Shown here in pieces: positions 1 to 13,300 of a stretch of 64,000 bases of DNA; the stretch's first letter is position 1; every line of letters begins with the position of its first letter. This stretch comes from Pelodera strongyloides (taxonomy: Eukaryota; Nematoda; Chromadorea; Rhabditida; Rhabditidae). The position numbers and the translations under genes were made by a program. Where the stretch lies: the NCBI GenBank assembly GCA_036852015.1, contig JAANDG010000032.1, positions 248,001 to 312,000 of the forward strand. Direction: 5' to 3'. Under the pieces are notes generated by a model, which saw only the letters and a list, made by a program, of their open reading frames with translations, had not been told where the DNA came from and made no database searches.

Positions 1-794
1 ACGGAAAAGGTTCCATGCAGTTTAAAACTTTGACTTTACCATTAATTTTCTTTCATATTTTGAGTTTATATTATAATATATTTTTGTTTTTATATATATA
101 ACTTAACGCATTTGTTCTTTGTTCAAGGAGTTATATCAAATTTCTAACATATATTTGCTTAGTTTTTCACTAACGTATTGTAAAATTAAAGAAAATTATT
201 CTTTAAAAATAAAAAAGGTGAAAGAAAAACAAATAACAAAAATTTACCAAAGAAATAAAGTAAAAATAAAGCAACGGAAAATTTCCGTCGCGATTTCCCA
301 CTCAAGAACCTCGGGGAAATTTTTGTATAGAAAAAATTTCCGTTTGGCCGAACGGAAACTTGCAGACTACGAACTACACGCTCCGTTTTTCCGAGAATAC
401 CATTCTTTTCGCGGAACGGAACATGTTCCGCGACGGAAAATTTCCGTGCGCCCGAGAATACGGGCTATTGAGACAAGCGCGCTGATTCATGTGCTAACTC
501 GTATGGAGAATAGGAATCTTATTATACAAAAGAGTAAATGTAGTGTGAGTTAGGACTCACGTTACGGAACAAAGTAAATTGTTCCGCCTGCTAATAAAAA
601 GGATGTCGAGCTCAATCGAAGCTCATTATACAAAAGAACTTATTTGTGGTTGTCTTTATTCACAAGATTTTCATCTACGTTTTACACGATTCATAAAGCA
701 TGGAAAGATGCCTCAGGCGGCGCAGACGTCTGGTATTATATAAAAATGTAAAAAAATATTGTTTATCTCGTGAGCCTTTTAAAAGCCAGCAAAT

Positions 795-1129
795 TTAAAG
801 GGAATATGTAGGTACTCAAAATGAGCAAAAAAAACGGGAAACTAGCGTTTCCATACCAGACGTTAATTTAAATAGGCGACTGAATATGTAAATACGAATT
901 TGCATGCCCTGCATCTTGAATGCCGATATAAGTTGAAATTTGCTCCATCAGACCCAAATTTTTGGCCACGGGTCTGATTAACGCGTTTACTATGGAAAAG
1001 GCGAACTTTGTAATTCATTTTCTTTCAAGTGGGTAATTGTAGACAACTTTTGTTATTGTTTCCTTAATGGGGAACACGCATTCTATTAATATAGCTTAAC
1101 TTCAAAAAGGACCTACATATTCCCTTTAA
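795..1129. mobile_element. MITE with TTAA target site duplication
   Basis: The left end TTAAAGGGAATATGTAGGT is matched in inverted orientation by ACCTACATATTCCCTTTAA at the right end. Each end carries TTAA, the target site of piggyBac-type transposases. There is no transposase ORF inside. This looks like a short non-autonomous DNA element. Confidence 0.65.
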
Positions 1130-1738
1130 TGAACAAACTGCAATTATAAAATGCGCAAAGTGATAATCCCCGTGCCGAATAGTGATGGTGATGGTTCCCA
1201 CGTTCCCAGTGACAGTTTCACCGCTTTTCGAAATAAAACGAAAAATAACGAGGCGAGATTGCCTTGTACTTTTACGAGATTGAGATAATGCATGAAAATT
1301 CAAAAATCTTAACTATGAATCTTATTGGTAATTGATTTTTAGCAAGGTGTTACTTTTTTCTTTCTTTTCTTATAAATGAACCTCTAGCTAATCGTTGCAT
1401 GTGGCTTAATTTGCCAACCTTCCATCATCATTTTATATGATGCACACTTATATACTTATAATGTGTCAATAAAATGTGTCAATAAATTATTATTAGTATT
1501 ATTATTGTACTGGCTGGAGCACCTCTTGCCACGCTGTTTTTCGAAATAAAACGAAAACGCCGAAAGGTCCGGACTCCGGACGGCTAACCCACTTTTTACA
1601 GATGGGGCACGAACGTATACGAAAGAAACTGAACGAGTGGAAATTTGAAAGATAAAGAAAAAATTTATTCACTTGTAATTATTCACCGGAATAAGAGTTG
1701 TTAGTGTGAGCTCTAATGCTATATAAGAACACCGGAAA

Positions 1739-1909
1739 TTTGAGGCGAAATGCCGGCCGATTTTTGAAACGCATCGAGCACATTGTGCTGCATATGCGAA
1801 CGAATGTAAATTATAATAAAACCGTTTAAATTCGAGCAAATTAGCATAAATACGTAAGAGTTCGGCTGTCGACGATGCGTTTCAAAAACTGGCCGGTATT
1901 TCGCTTTAA
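1739..1909. mobile_element. TTAA-type foldback MITE, GCGAAATACCGGCC family
   Basis: Termini of about 35 bases are inverted repeats: GCGAAATGCCGGCC plus TTTTTGAAACGCATCG on the left, and CGATGCGTTTCAAAAA plus GGCCGGTATTTCGC on the right. The right end carries TTAA; the left TTAA is mutated to TTGA. Relatives lie at about 3224-3373, 48939-49119, 52229-52331 and 53347-53482. Confidence 0.7.
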
Positions 1910-2575
1910 ACCAGAAACGGTGTACAGAAAAATAGTATTCACAAATTTATATACTAGTCATTCCTAGTCCTAATTCTAATTATGCAGTAGCCCTTAAATA
2001 ATAAGTAAAATTAATAAATATAGAAATCTGTATGATATTTAAAAGCAAGCGAATAAAAGTGTGGCAGTATTGCGGTGTCTATGTATATGTGAAAGGAACT
2101 GTGATTACAAAAAAAAGAATGGACTTTGCAAACGAAAAAAAAAGTTTGTTCGAGTTAAATTAGTATTTTGTTCCTTTAGTCGTACGCCGAGATAATGAAG
2201 ACCGTGTAACGTCATATCAAAAACTTAGGACGCGAATGTCGCCAAACGTTTGCCTAACTAAGAAACGCCTTATTCGGTCTGCGCGAACATTCCGCCCCAA
2301 GTCAGGCCAAGTGAATCCCGCTCACTTTATGTGTGCGGCGGCTCGTTAAAACTACAGTAAGGAAATTAGAACTCAGAACCAAACATAAAAAAACATACAA
2401 TTCTAGAAATTAGGTATATTTTGCACATAAACACCCTGCATTGAGACTGAACTAAAACAAATAATTATTACCACTATTTATATAATTTGAGCAGATACAG
2501 ATTGTTGCCTAACAAGAAGCTTGAAAGCAAAGTAACTCTAATATTAAGAAATGCATCAATAATTTGATCAACATT

Positions 2576-3020
2576 TCAGTATTCCTGTCCCCATCTTTGT
2601 TCTAGCCCGTTGCCCATTTGTGGCGCGTCAGTGGGAGGACCGCTATAAGAAACGGTGCGGCGGCTCTGATGCGGCGCCGGTGCAGCATAAGCGCTTTGGG
2701 ACATTTGAGGATGTGGTCTTGGTTGGTAGCCTTCTTTGTAGATTTGACCAGTGGGGAGTATTTGTGGTGAACCTCTGGTCATTGGTAGGGTACCCAGTGG
2801 TGCGGTTGGTATCTCGCCAGTACGATGGTCCCCATGTGTCATAGCTGTGGTCCCTTGGTACATGTGAGGAGGTTGGAGAGGGTAGGGGTAGGGACCCTGT
2901 TGAGGGTATGTACCGTGAGGAGGGTAGGGTCCCTGGGGTGGGTAGGGACCCTGTTGAGGGTATGTACCATGAGGAGGGTAGGGTCCCTGGGGAGGGTCTC
3001 CCTGAGTGTGTTGTCCCCGT
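2576..3020 (-). CDS. EPAC C-terminal Pro/Tyr/Gly-rich tail (part of last exon)
   Basis: After the family's usual C-terminal end (VIDNQ...EPR), the frame runs about 140 more codons. It encodes two nearly identical 18-residue units built on [12 protein letters not shown], then a Q/P/H-rich stretch ending in a normal TGA/TAA-type stop at 2576. Vertebrate EPACs end near the EPRRP motif, so this is an extension. The tail is predicted disordered. The DNA shows the same duplication as a 54-57 bp tandem repeat at roughly 2880-3000. Confidence 0.8.
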
Positions 3021-4287
3021 CGACGCCGTGGTTCGATCTGGTATGAGAGCTCCATTAGACGATGTTGATTATCGATCACTCGGAAGTTCCTGAAGATGAA
3101 ACTGTCTATAAGAAGTTTAAAAAAATGGCCCAGATTGTGCACTACTTGCTACATCTAATGGTTAAACGGTTAAACCAATTTTTTTTACATTCGTGAAACA
3201 GTCTTATCGACTCCTCCGGTGACGTACATGCGTACATCTGCATTCTTATGCAGCATATGCAAATTAACATAAATTGGAATAGAAAATCGAGTAATTTCGA
3301 GTAAATTAGCATAAATACGTAAGAATTCAGTTGCCACGATGCGTTTCAAAAACCGGTGGGTATTTCGCTTTAATTAATTTAGCCACAAAATTGATATACG
3401 CCTGTTTTCAATTTCGCGCAAGTTTGGCAATATATATTCTGTTTGTTTTTATAAACATTTTGTTTATTTATTTACCAGTCGCCAGGCGCGAGCTAGACGC
3501 GTCATCTAACAATAAAATATCTGAAAAGAGAAGTTCCGCAACTTGCCTGTTCGTCACAAACCTTATCAAATTCTGCGTGTCGACAATCTTTCGCTGCGCA
3601 TAAACTTCCGCTGGAAAATTGGCTTTCGAGCGGCGGAAATTCCGAAGTACACTCGCTACCATATGCTGAAACATACGTTTTTATGGTTTATTATAATTAC
3701 AAATGTGCGTGGAAACTGGAAATGTGAAACTGTGTATGCCAGATCATCACGACGGTATTTCTTGCTCAGATTTCTTCTATATTTTCTCCACTATCTCACT
3801 TTTAAACTTTAAAAATACTGATTGTATATAAGAAAACGTGTCTATTTATAAACGACGATTGCAACAATATTACAATAGAAATGTAACGGGGCACAAGCAA
3901 ATTCTCTGGAAACTTTAGTTTCCAGAGGTATTGTACTTTAAGAACGCTTACCATCTTTTCTTGATTAACAAGACCACTAAAGTATGTTTTGTTGCTTTCG
4001 TGAATAAAAGTAAGATCCTTGAGCAATAGGGGGACGAAAGGCACCTAAAGTATGGTGAGCTTCACGCTATATGGGTGAATAGACAAAGGAACGCGCCGTG
4101 AGCCCGGTTAGCTCAGTCGGTAGAGCACCAGACTCTTAATCTGGTTGTCGCGGGTTCGAGCCCCGCATCGGGCTGATATTTTGCTGAATTTTCTTCTTGT
4201 ATTCTTCTGTGGTAAGTAATTCTTCTGTGATTTTCTTTCTGTATTCTTCTGTGATAAGTAATAGTGTGATAATTTTCTTTTTTTTTA

Positions 4288-4326
<39 letters not shown>

Positions 4327-7300
4327 GCTTTTTTTATGCTTATATTTTTTATATTTAAATAATAAAACTAACAATGGGTGGGTGAAGGGAAGAAACGAGA
4401 GCTCTATATGCTCTGTGATTTCTAGAAGGGTCAAGAAGGGATTCAAATTCACTGAATTGACGACGCAACTTGGCGGGAAGACGCTGAAAGTATAAATAAT
4501 CCACTCAACGTAAAACTTTAAAACTTGGCGTACTCGCACAGCCTTCGCTATACCATCGCTAGGTTCTCGTGCGATTGCTCAATCTTGTAGCGCGCGCATC
4601 CAGTGATAACCTTGCGAAGATAGGGCGAAGACGCCACGTCACGCGCGCTTTTCTGGAATTGCATAGATTTTTGTATTTGGTCCGTAGACAGAACACTGCG
4701 GTGCAAGGTTCTCGCCGCGCAACGTCCACGTGTGCTCTACCATGTTCTGCGCATTTCTTGGAGCTCTGGGTACGTATCCCGCAAAACTAAAACCTTCTAT
4801 TGTGATGAGCTCAAAACAAACAATAAGTCGACAACAGCAAATAAAACTTACATCCCACAGCGTGTACAACCGCCGCACAGCGATATTGGACAAACCAAGC
4901 GTTATTGCAAACAGAGATAGTAGATCACGATTTTCCTTCGCACTGAAAAGATGTTCAATGATTTTATAAACATTTGATAATTGCCATGGTCGTAGAAAAA
5001 CTCTTCAATTGTGTGGTATCTTTTTCATCATTGTCTTATGAACCAACAAAGTACATTATAAAAAAACTTGACTTACTATGCAGCAATTTTGATAAACTTT
5101 TTCATAATCTCAACTCGGCGCTCGGGAATGGCCAGGAGAACCTGTAAAACCTTAACATAACATGAGGACTGCAAAATGTTTGCCATTATGTCGCCAATGG
5201 GTTGCCAGCCATGCGCGACGCCTTAAAACCTTTAGTTTTTGTTACGAACAGGAATTTAACTCATAATAATAAATACATATAAATAAATAAATACAAATTA
5301 GAAAAAATTATAACCTCAGTGGTGGCCCAGAACTGAACTTCATTGAAACGTCGAAGTAAGAGATCGAGATTTGAAGGAACTCTTCCAGGGAATTGGTCAC
5401 GACCGAATACCTAAAAGATTAATGTAATCTTAAAGCGATGCGTCATGCGGTTTGTTTCGGCATTCATTTTAACAACGTCATTTCCATGTCATGTGTTATA
5501 GCGACTTCTGTGCTCTTCCAGTACAGACTAGCATGGGAAATTTGTACTTAATGTGAGCAGCAAAAGAACAATAATTTCTCAGCATTTTGCAAAGTGAAGC
5601 CTCGCACAGTAAACCATTTGTCCGTCAAGAGTAGTAAATTTATATAATAATAGGCGCGAAAACAGCGCACATGATGTGCGCGACTACAGCGCAGCGCACG
5701 CACGGTGTGTAACTGACCTGTGTGATGAGTTCCATCTCATCAGTTGCTTCAAACATCTCGGAATGTAAAACGAAGAGTTGTTGGGATATTTCACTGCTTC
5801 CCAAGTATTGCATCACTCCAGCATGGACGGATTCCAAAGGACCAGCTTGATCAGGACTCGTATACTAAATAATTTCTCGTTATAAACCTAACAGTTCCTC
5901 GATAGTATAGTGGTGAGTATCCGCGTCTGTCACATGCGAGACCCGGGTTCAATTCCCGGTCGGGGAGAATGTTTTGTGTAGTTTATATTTATTGTTGTTG
6001 AAAGAGGAGAAGCTCCTCTATTGTGTGAGCTAAGCTAAATCAAATGTGTCCTCGATAGTATAGTGGTGAGTATCCGCGTCTGTCACATGCGAGACCCGGG
6101 TTCAATTCCCGGTCGGGGAGAATGTTTTGTGTGGTTTTGGTCCATTTACTTGGAAGCGGAGAAGCTCCTTTATAAGAACTATTAAATAGAAGTCCAATGT
6201 ATCTTCGATAGTATAGTGGTGAGTATCCGCGTCTGTCACATGCGAGACCCGGGTTCAATTCCCGGTCGGGGAGAATGTTTTGCTAATATAGAAACATACC
6301 AAAGTGTTGATCTCCTCTCTTGCCACCACGTACAATTTAGAATTGAGTCCGAGCATTGTCGGAATGCTCACATCAGAAGGAGAGAAGAGCATTCGATCTA
6401 CAAAAGCATGTCGTCAAGACCCAAGTACCCGAATCGAATGAGATTCCCAATAGTTGGTGCAAAGCCTTCACACGGCGTTTCGTGCAAAGATCAGTAATGG
6501 AAGCAGTGGACCGAGCCAAAGAAAAAGCCATACATGTGAGCCATTATTGCGCAGCACTCGCGCCATATCCCAATAATTAAAGGATAAACCCCGTACCTCC
6601 ATTACTCTTCAGCTCGACGAGTACCAGTCGGTCAGCCGGTGGTGCGCTATTCCGCATCCGCAAGCGCGCCATCCGACAGATATCAGAAGCGGTGCGGTCC
6701 ATGCGAATTGACATGGCAAACGAGGTCGTGTCGGAGAGGTGCATTATTTGATTGCCTGAATCAGGGTTTAATTGCATGCATTGGGGTACTGTACATTGTT
6801 TACTGGAATAATGTAATGGCATACATATCACTGATAAGTGAAAGTGCTGATGAACGGCCAGAGGGCACTTTCCGCGGGGAAGAAAGCTTATAAATCCTCT
6901 ATTACAGTACTAGTTTATTTTCTCAACACTTACCGCTTATTGAAATTTAGGTACTGATTTTAACCAATATGACTGACTAAATTTGTAACCCACAAGTATC
7001 GCTCGGCAAAACGGGGGTCGGGGCCGGACTCGAACTCGAGTAGACTCCGCACTCCAACACCACACAGGGAGGACGAGCCAGAACCCGCATCGCAGACTGA
7101 ATAAGTGTTTGATCATAGAAATAGATTGGCTACCGTAATCCTGCAGTTTCTTTGAGGGAGTAAGTAGAAGTATGGGTGTTGTTTGACTGCCTGATTGTGT
7201 GAAAGCATAAATGGAAAAGACAACTGTGAAAGCCTAATTTAACAATAAGCAAAATATCTTTGAAAAACGGGTGCCAACCTCTCTTGTAACTCGAATCTGT

Positions 7301-10300
7301 GAAAGTTCTGATAAGATATCTTCCATCGGAGGCATCACACGACAGTCTTCAAGTACCAGGCAGTAGAGCTCCTGAGATATTCTATCTTACGACGTACGAT
7401 ATAATGAGCGTTCCTCATTGCTAGATCATCAGCCTTATGAAGAACACCAGAACTAACTGTAAGCTTACCCCTAGCAAACTACGCTTTGAGTCACCAGATT
7501 GCGTAAACTCGAAATCATACATGCTTCATAAGCATGTAAAGTAAATCCACTAACCATGGCTATGACTGCTAGTCCCCCCCCCCCCTGGATGCTAGGTTAG
7601 CAAATCGGTGTGCTAATTACTTGACTAACCAAACTCGAACCAAGTTCAATACCAACCTCAATAAATGCGTTGGCGGCCGGATTGAGGAAGTAGTGGAGTC
7701 CGAGAGTGCTCACCCAATAGCCGAGGAAACGGACCACTCGACGTTTGGCCGTCAGGGCCCGATCGACCTCTGACTGCCAGTCGCGGAGCGGATCCGAACT
7801 TATCGTACCCTAAAGGGATACGGTAGTCAGTGCGACATCGCACCTATGGTAGTCGCTCCATGAAGAGCTATATTGACATTGGACACGGTATGTAGCGAAC
7901 GTCTTGGAGAGGTAGGGTCACTGACCCATGATTGACAGCTAAGCGAAACTTCGGACAGCCGCCGCGCAAAAAAATTAGAGCAACAAGGGTGCTAGGTAAC
8001 AGCCACGAAGGCGCCAAATGTCCGGATATTATTGCTTCCCATTGGCGCACATCTAGCACACTTGTGGTGCACCTGCCGTGCCCCCTTCAAACGTACGGCA
8101 ACTCCGGGCTCTAAACTATCGCCCTTGGGCCTCTAATTGTTGCGCGGCGGGTCCGCGCACTGTCATCAATGATTTCATGCACACAATCAAATAAACAAAC
8201 CTGCGTAACGTAGTAGTTCCTCAAAAAGTTGCACAATATATTGGTTGGTATGAATATTGTGTGTGTTAAGACGAAATCTTCTAGAAAAGTGTCGTCCGCA
8301 TCGTCTGCATCTAAATACACAAAAAATACGCCAATGCCAAATTTGGTGGTTTATTTCAAGAAAACATCTAGTTTCTTATTTTGTGCTGAGGGTGCTGGTA
8401 GTCTGCAGTCTACTGATTAATTAGAATTACCGTACTTTTACAATTAAAACAAAAATGAACATAAGAGGGAACAGTAAGAAAAGTATCATCAAGTGAAAGC
8501 ATGCAATCGCAACTGCCCTTACCAATTCTCGTCTCAAGAGCGTATTCGACCATTTTTTCCGACATTCCAGCCATTACCGAATAGCTGAAAAAAGCCATTT
8601 ATCGTGGACTTGTACATGCCTCAGAAAGTAGCTTAGCTGAATATTTATTTTCAGCAAAAAGATGATCGTACATTGTACATTGTACCATATTCTTCTTGTA
8701 CAAGTGTTTAGCATATTTATCATGGTCCAAACCGTTTAACCAAAAAGAGTCCGAAAACGGCCAAACGGAAAGGGACTACGAAAAAAGGCCAACAAATTGG
8801 CCATCAGAACAGGCCAAGAAAAGATGCCAATAAAAAGGGCCATCAATAGGGGCCAAAAGTCAAGCGAATGGTCTAACCAATAATGTAGTGCTGGATCTGC
8901 AGAAACGGCTCCCGGCACAGCACTCCTCTCTAACACCAGTACATCTTGACCTAAAATTAAATAATGAAATACTGGGTAAATTAGCGCAACCTTCATAGTT
9001 TACTCCTGTCCTGAGCCCCAAATTTATGTGCGGACTTCAGCATGTAAGAGTCCATATTCGGTAATTATTTCATTAAACTAAGTTCTATTTTTATTTAAGA
9101 TAATTATTATTCGAAATAATTTACCCTGCTCCTTCAGTCGAACCGTGTTCGCCTCCACCTCGTGTAGAATACTAAAAATATTACATTTTCTCGTTTCTCA
9201 TCAAAATTTTGGTCTAACGTTAAAAATAAGATAGATGTCTGAAAAATTCCAAGGCTAATTATAAACATGGCTGTCACTGACCAGTTGAATTCCGTTTTAT
9301 CGACAACTATGAACTGCGCCTCGTCCTCGCGCAGTGTAACTGTCGACGACCTGGGTGAGTCGCTTACGAGACATAACTTGCCGAAGTCGTCCCCCTCACG
9401 GAGAGTGCACACGACGCCCTGAAAGGCGGGATGGGAGATACATGGGAATGAGTTTAAACAATTTCCGATTACCTCTCTCTCTCTCTCTTTGTCTCTCTCG
9501 TTGTTCTCTCGTTCCTGTTCTCTCTTGATTTCTTATGATTCCCTTGAGTTCTCAATCTCAATCTCACTCTAATCATATTCAATATTTATCTTCTGCCTAA
9601 GTCTAAGCCTAAGACTAAGACTAAGACTAAGACTAAGACTAAGACTAAGACTAAGACTAAGCCTAATGTGCGATCCAATCAAAGGCGCAATTAGCAACCG
9701 ACTAACTGCACAATTGCCATATATATCTCTGAAATTGCCAACCTTTCCTCTGATACAAACATCGACGGATCCCTTGAGAATGATGTACCAACACTTGCCG
9801 ACATCGCCTTGATGGAAGACTACCGTGCCTGGAATGATGCTTCATGTCAGCGTGGAAGCCAGTACAGTAGAGAGTGAGAGATAAAGAGAGCGAGAGAGAG
9901 AGAGAAACAGATCGAGATGGAGAGACAGTCAGAGCGAGACAAAGAGAGATAAGAAAAGGAGAGAAATGAGCAGACATTCTCAGTATCAGTAATCTCGTCT
10001 TTTTGATGACTGGTTCAATGCAACTTCTTATTATATTATTATGAATCCAATCTACCCACCTGCATTAGTCATAGTGCTAAGTACAATAATTGCAGCCAGC
10101 TCCCTTTTAATCATCGTACTCAAATGTGACAGTGCCTTGACGTGGAGCAGCTCATTGTAGACCAGGTCCAGCTCCTCGGGGGTACGGTCTTGAGGTCTGT
10201 AATTGTTATTTCATTTTCTACCAATAATATATAATGTTTTTTTGGTGAGTTCACGCATGCATAACAAATACTGCGGCAAAATACAATGTCTTGTCCAATG

Positions 10301-13300
10301 CTATCAACTGCCTTTGCTATATCATTCCATTTTTTTACAGCACCGTTTAGCTTTGGAGCAGTTTGAAACAAAACACGTTTTTAAGATTATCAGAGAAACT
10401 TACTCGGGCACTGTAAATTTTACATTTTGAACAAAAAACACACGACTTAGCCAAGATCATTCTAAATAGTGCATCCGGTCCTACGGTAGACAAGAAAAGA
10501 ACGGCAGATGTGAGGTCTTCGTGCTTGATGTGCAGAGACACAGGAGCACCCATTAGAGAAGAGGACATCGGATCCTGAAGTGGGTGAAATTGGCATACAA
10601 GCGGCGTGATTTCGGCGCACCGTTTCAAAACGGCGCTCCACACCATGACGTTGCCGCTTGCAATTAAAATTTCAATTTGAAGTGTTCGTGCCATATCGAC
10701 GTCCATCGCATACATAACAGTGTACACTAATTATGCTGATTCCTCATTGATGAGCCTTGCAGTACGGTAATACTCACGAGAACACCCAGAGGAGGTGTCC
10801 CTGGGGAAGTGTCTCCATTCCTGTACTCTGACTCCACAAATGCTCTCTGCCACTCCTCGACATTCCATCGGTAGAAGACCATTTGATCACAGAATTGACG
10901 CTCACCAATAACTGAATGAATACACCTTTAACATTTTCAGTATTCTTTCTAAATTTGTAATAAGAGAAGAACCAAGTGCTGCTACCTATAACATCGGAAT
11001 AAAGAGTTCGAGCTCACCATGTGTGATAATGTTATGCTCCAGAAGAATCTGCCACATACCCGCCACCTAAAATAGTCACCATCGAAAGCTGTCTTTTACA
11101 GTTATTTCTCTACGAAAAGCGACGAATATCGTTTACCTCTGCTTTTTGTGTATTATCTGTGCCCACTTCAGTTTTCCGGGTAAATATACGCATATACAAC
11201 AAATTTCCTTTTTTTTCTGTGCATAACCTAGCATGCATGAACATGGCAACAAAACCTCTCTAACAATAAGTGTGTTCCGCTGTCGCGCAACTCTATAACT
11301 CGCTCTACCGTAACCTCTACAACATTTGAACCATCTTTTGAACCACCTCACCTTTGTCATAGAACCTGCTCATCAATTGTATACTGTATTGTATCGAAAA
11401 TGAGAAAAGAAAACACATTTTTATTCGTTTGTTTTTTGATATGCTCTTGATGTGACTGCACGCTCTAGCTCTGATCCGAGAACTTCTTCCCCCAAGATGA
11501 TCCAGTGATCTTCTGATGAACTCTTCCCTCACGATTTTCGCTGCAGTGATCCCGTTGAGCCGAGGACTTCCGTGATACTCTTCCTTTCGGGCTGCCACTA
11601 TCTGGAGGCCTCTCTTTCCTCAGGTACCTTTGTTTATTTGTCATTTATCGTTATTCAATGTTTCACTCGTATTGGTCTTCAATGAGTCATTCGATCAGTT
11701 AAATCTCCAAAGAACACTGAACTTCTTTCAGTGTTTCTCCGATCCTCAACCTTTGGACTCGATCTCCCCATCGTGCAGTACCACATTGTTAATCCCTCAC
11801 TTTGTCACTTTGTTAATCGATAAATTGTGTTTCTTAATGATGTGTCTTTTGTTGGTAAACGCAAGTAACGGGTTTCTGATTTGTGTACGGTTTGTGGTGT
11901 TTCTGTTGTACGGCCGGTGTGGCAACTCCTTCGGGAAGGACCGGTCGAACAAATGGTGCACCGTCCGTGAACCTCAACACGAAAACTCTACGGTAGGATA
12001 CTGACAAAAAAAATATATATATATTTGAATTAAATTTGAAATTTTCTCTCATTTTTGTTTTCTTTTCTGGTCTGTCTCACTATTTGTTACACGTGCGTAC
12101 TATTTTCTTTTCTCTTTTTCTCCTAAAAGAACTATTCATCCTCTATTTGACCTCGGTTATTTAATTTCTTGAGAGTGGCTAAATTTCCTGTTCTTCTTTC
12201 ACCATCTCGAAAATTTGAAACCATTAACTAAACTATCAGCTATTGAACATTCGAACCAGTTCTCACTAGATCTAAACAACTCAACCATTCACCCCCCTTT
12301 TTGCCACTCGAATGAATTCTCGTGAAACTATCACCCCCAAAACCAATCAACAATGATTCATTCCAGAATGGAAAATGTGAAGGAAGACGAATATTCGGAG
12401 GAGGCGTTGCTAGGACCCGAGACCGAGTTCAAGCCTCCCGAACCCAAAAACCCACCGAGCGAAGAAACCAGACCACCCCCCCCCCCCCCCGCCCCCGACA
12501 GATGATGTCGAGGAGATCGACGAGCTGACAGACGCCATCGTGCACCTCCAAACCCAGGACGAAAATGACCAATTGCTGACCAGCGTCTCCGAGACTTTCG
12601 GAATCAACCCCGCCGTTCTCAAAGAGTTCATCACGAACTACAAAAGGTCAGTTTTCATTGAATCAATCTATAAACCGTTTAATTTATCCAATGTAAACGT
12701 TCTCCTACTATAACCCTCTAGCACAGCTGTTCATCATGTGAGCCTATTAACAATATCTGTTACCCCCTAACCATACCATGTCCAACCTTATCGAGTACCA
12801 AACCGATAACTTAGCAAAATTCAAAACGAATCATAAACAAAACCGATATCCGTAAATATATTCATCTACCTAGAACTACCTGAACCATGCAAATATAACA
12901 CCTAAAACCTAGATCTGACTCAACCCCGAAGACGAACGACGAGGGAGTGGACGAGTCCAGCCACAAGGAAACCGAGAACCTCAACCCCGAAAACCCCAAT
13001 CCTACGAACCCTTCACCTGCGAAGAAAGCTAAGGTAAAAACTTAATTCGATCATGACCACCATAACTTAACCTAAAAACTTCTCTCTACAACCTACCATA
13101 GCCTTACCCATCATTATTTCTTACTTTCTCAAAAATTCTCTATAATTGCTCACCAGAGTAACCTCGGAAACAGCCTCTTAGCAAAACCTCCAAACAAGAG
13201 ACGAAGTTAACAGCAGCTCACCAAACCTAAACCACTGTCTTACCACTTAAGCCTTCACCAAAAATCAGGTAATAAAACCACACAACCTCAAACTTTAGAT

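Larger units (their letters stand above)
1..2575. other. Non-coding flank downstream of EPAC
   Basis: No coding exon with splice signals or family similarity is visible on either strand. The stretch is AT-rich. It contains two TTAA-flanked inverted-repeat elements (listed separately) and, near 274-447, two copies of a 15-base perfect palindrome. The 3' UTR of EPAC should lie in its right part, but no convincing polyadenylation signal was identified on the minus strand. Confidence 0.6.

Noticed and set aside
119..553. 144-codon plus-strand open frame
   Set aside because: Lys/Ile/Arg-rich composition follows the AT-rich and palindromic DNA. There is no family similarity or splice structure, and it crosses repeated GGAAAATTTCC palindromes.
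7005..7050. T-arm-like GGACTCGAACTCGAG suggesting a tRNA
   Set aside because: No other tRNA parts surround it. It lies in the EPAC exon 7096-6994, whose phase is required by the neighbouring exons.
9595..9666. CRISPR-like array
   Set aside because: Units are contiguous hexamers with no spacers and the genome is eukaryotic.
11630..12004. 124-codon frame in the left LTR and its twin at 14641-14979
   Set aside because: Both copies lie within the LTRs and extend past different borders. LTRs rarely encode protein and there is no family match.
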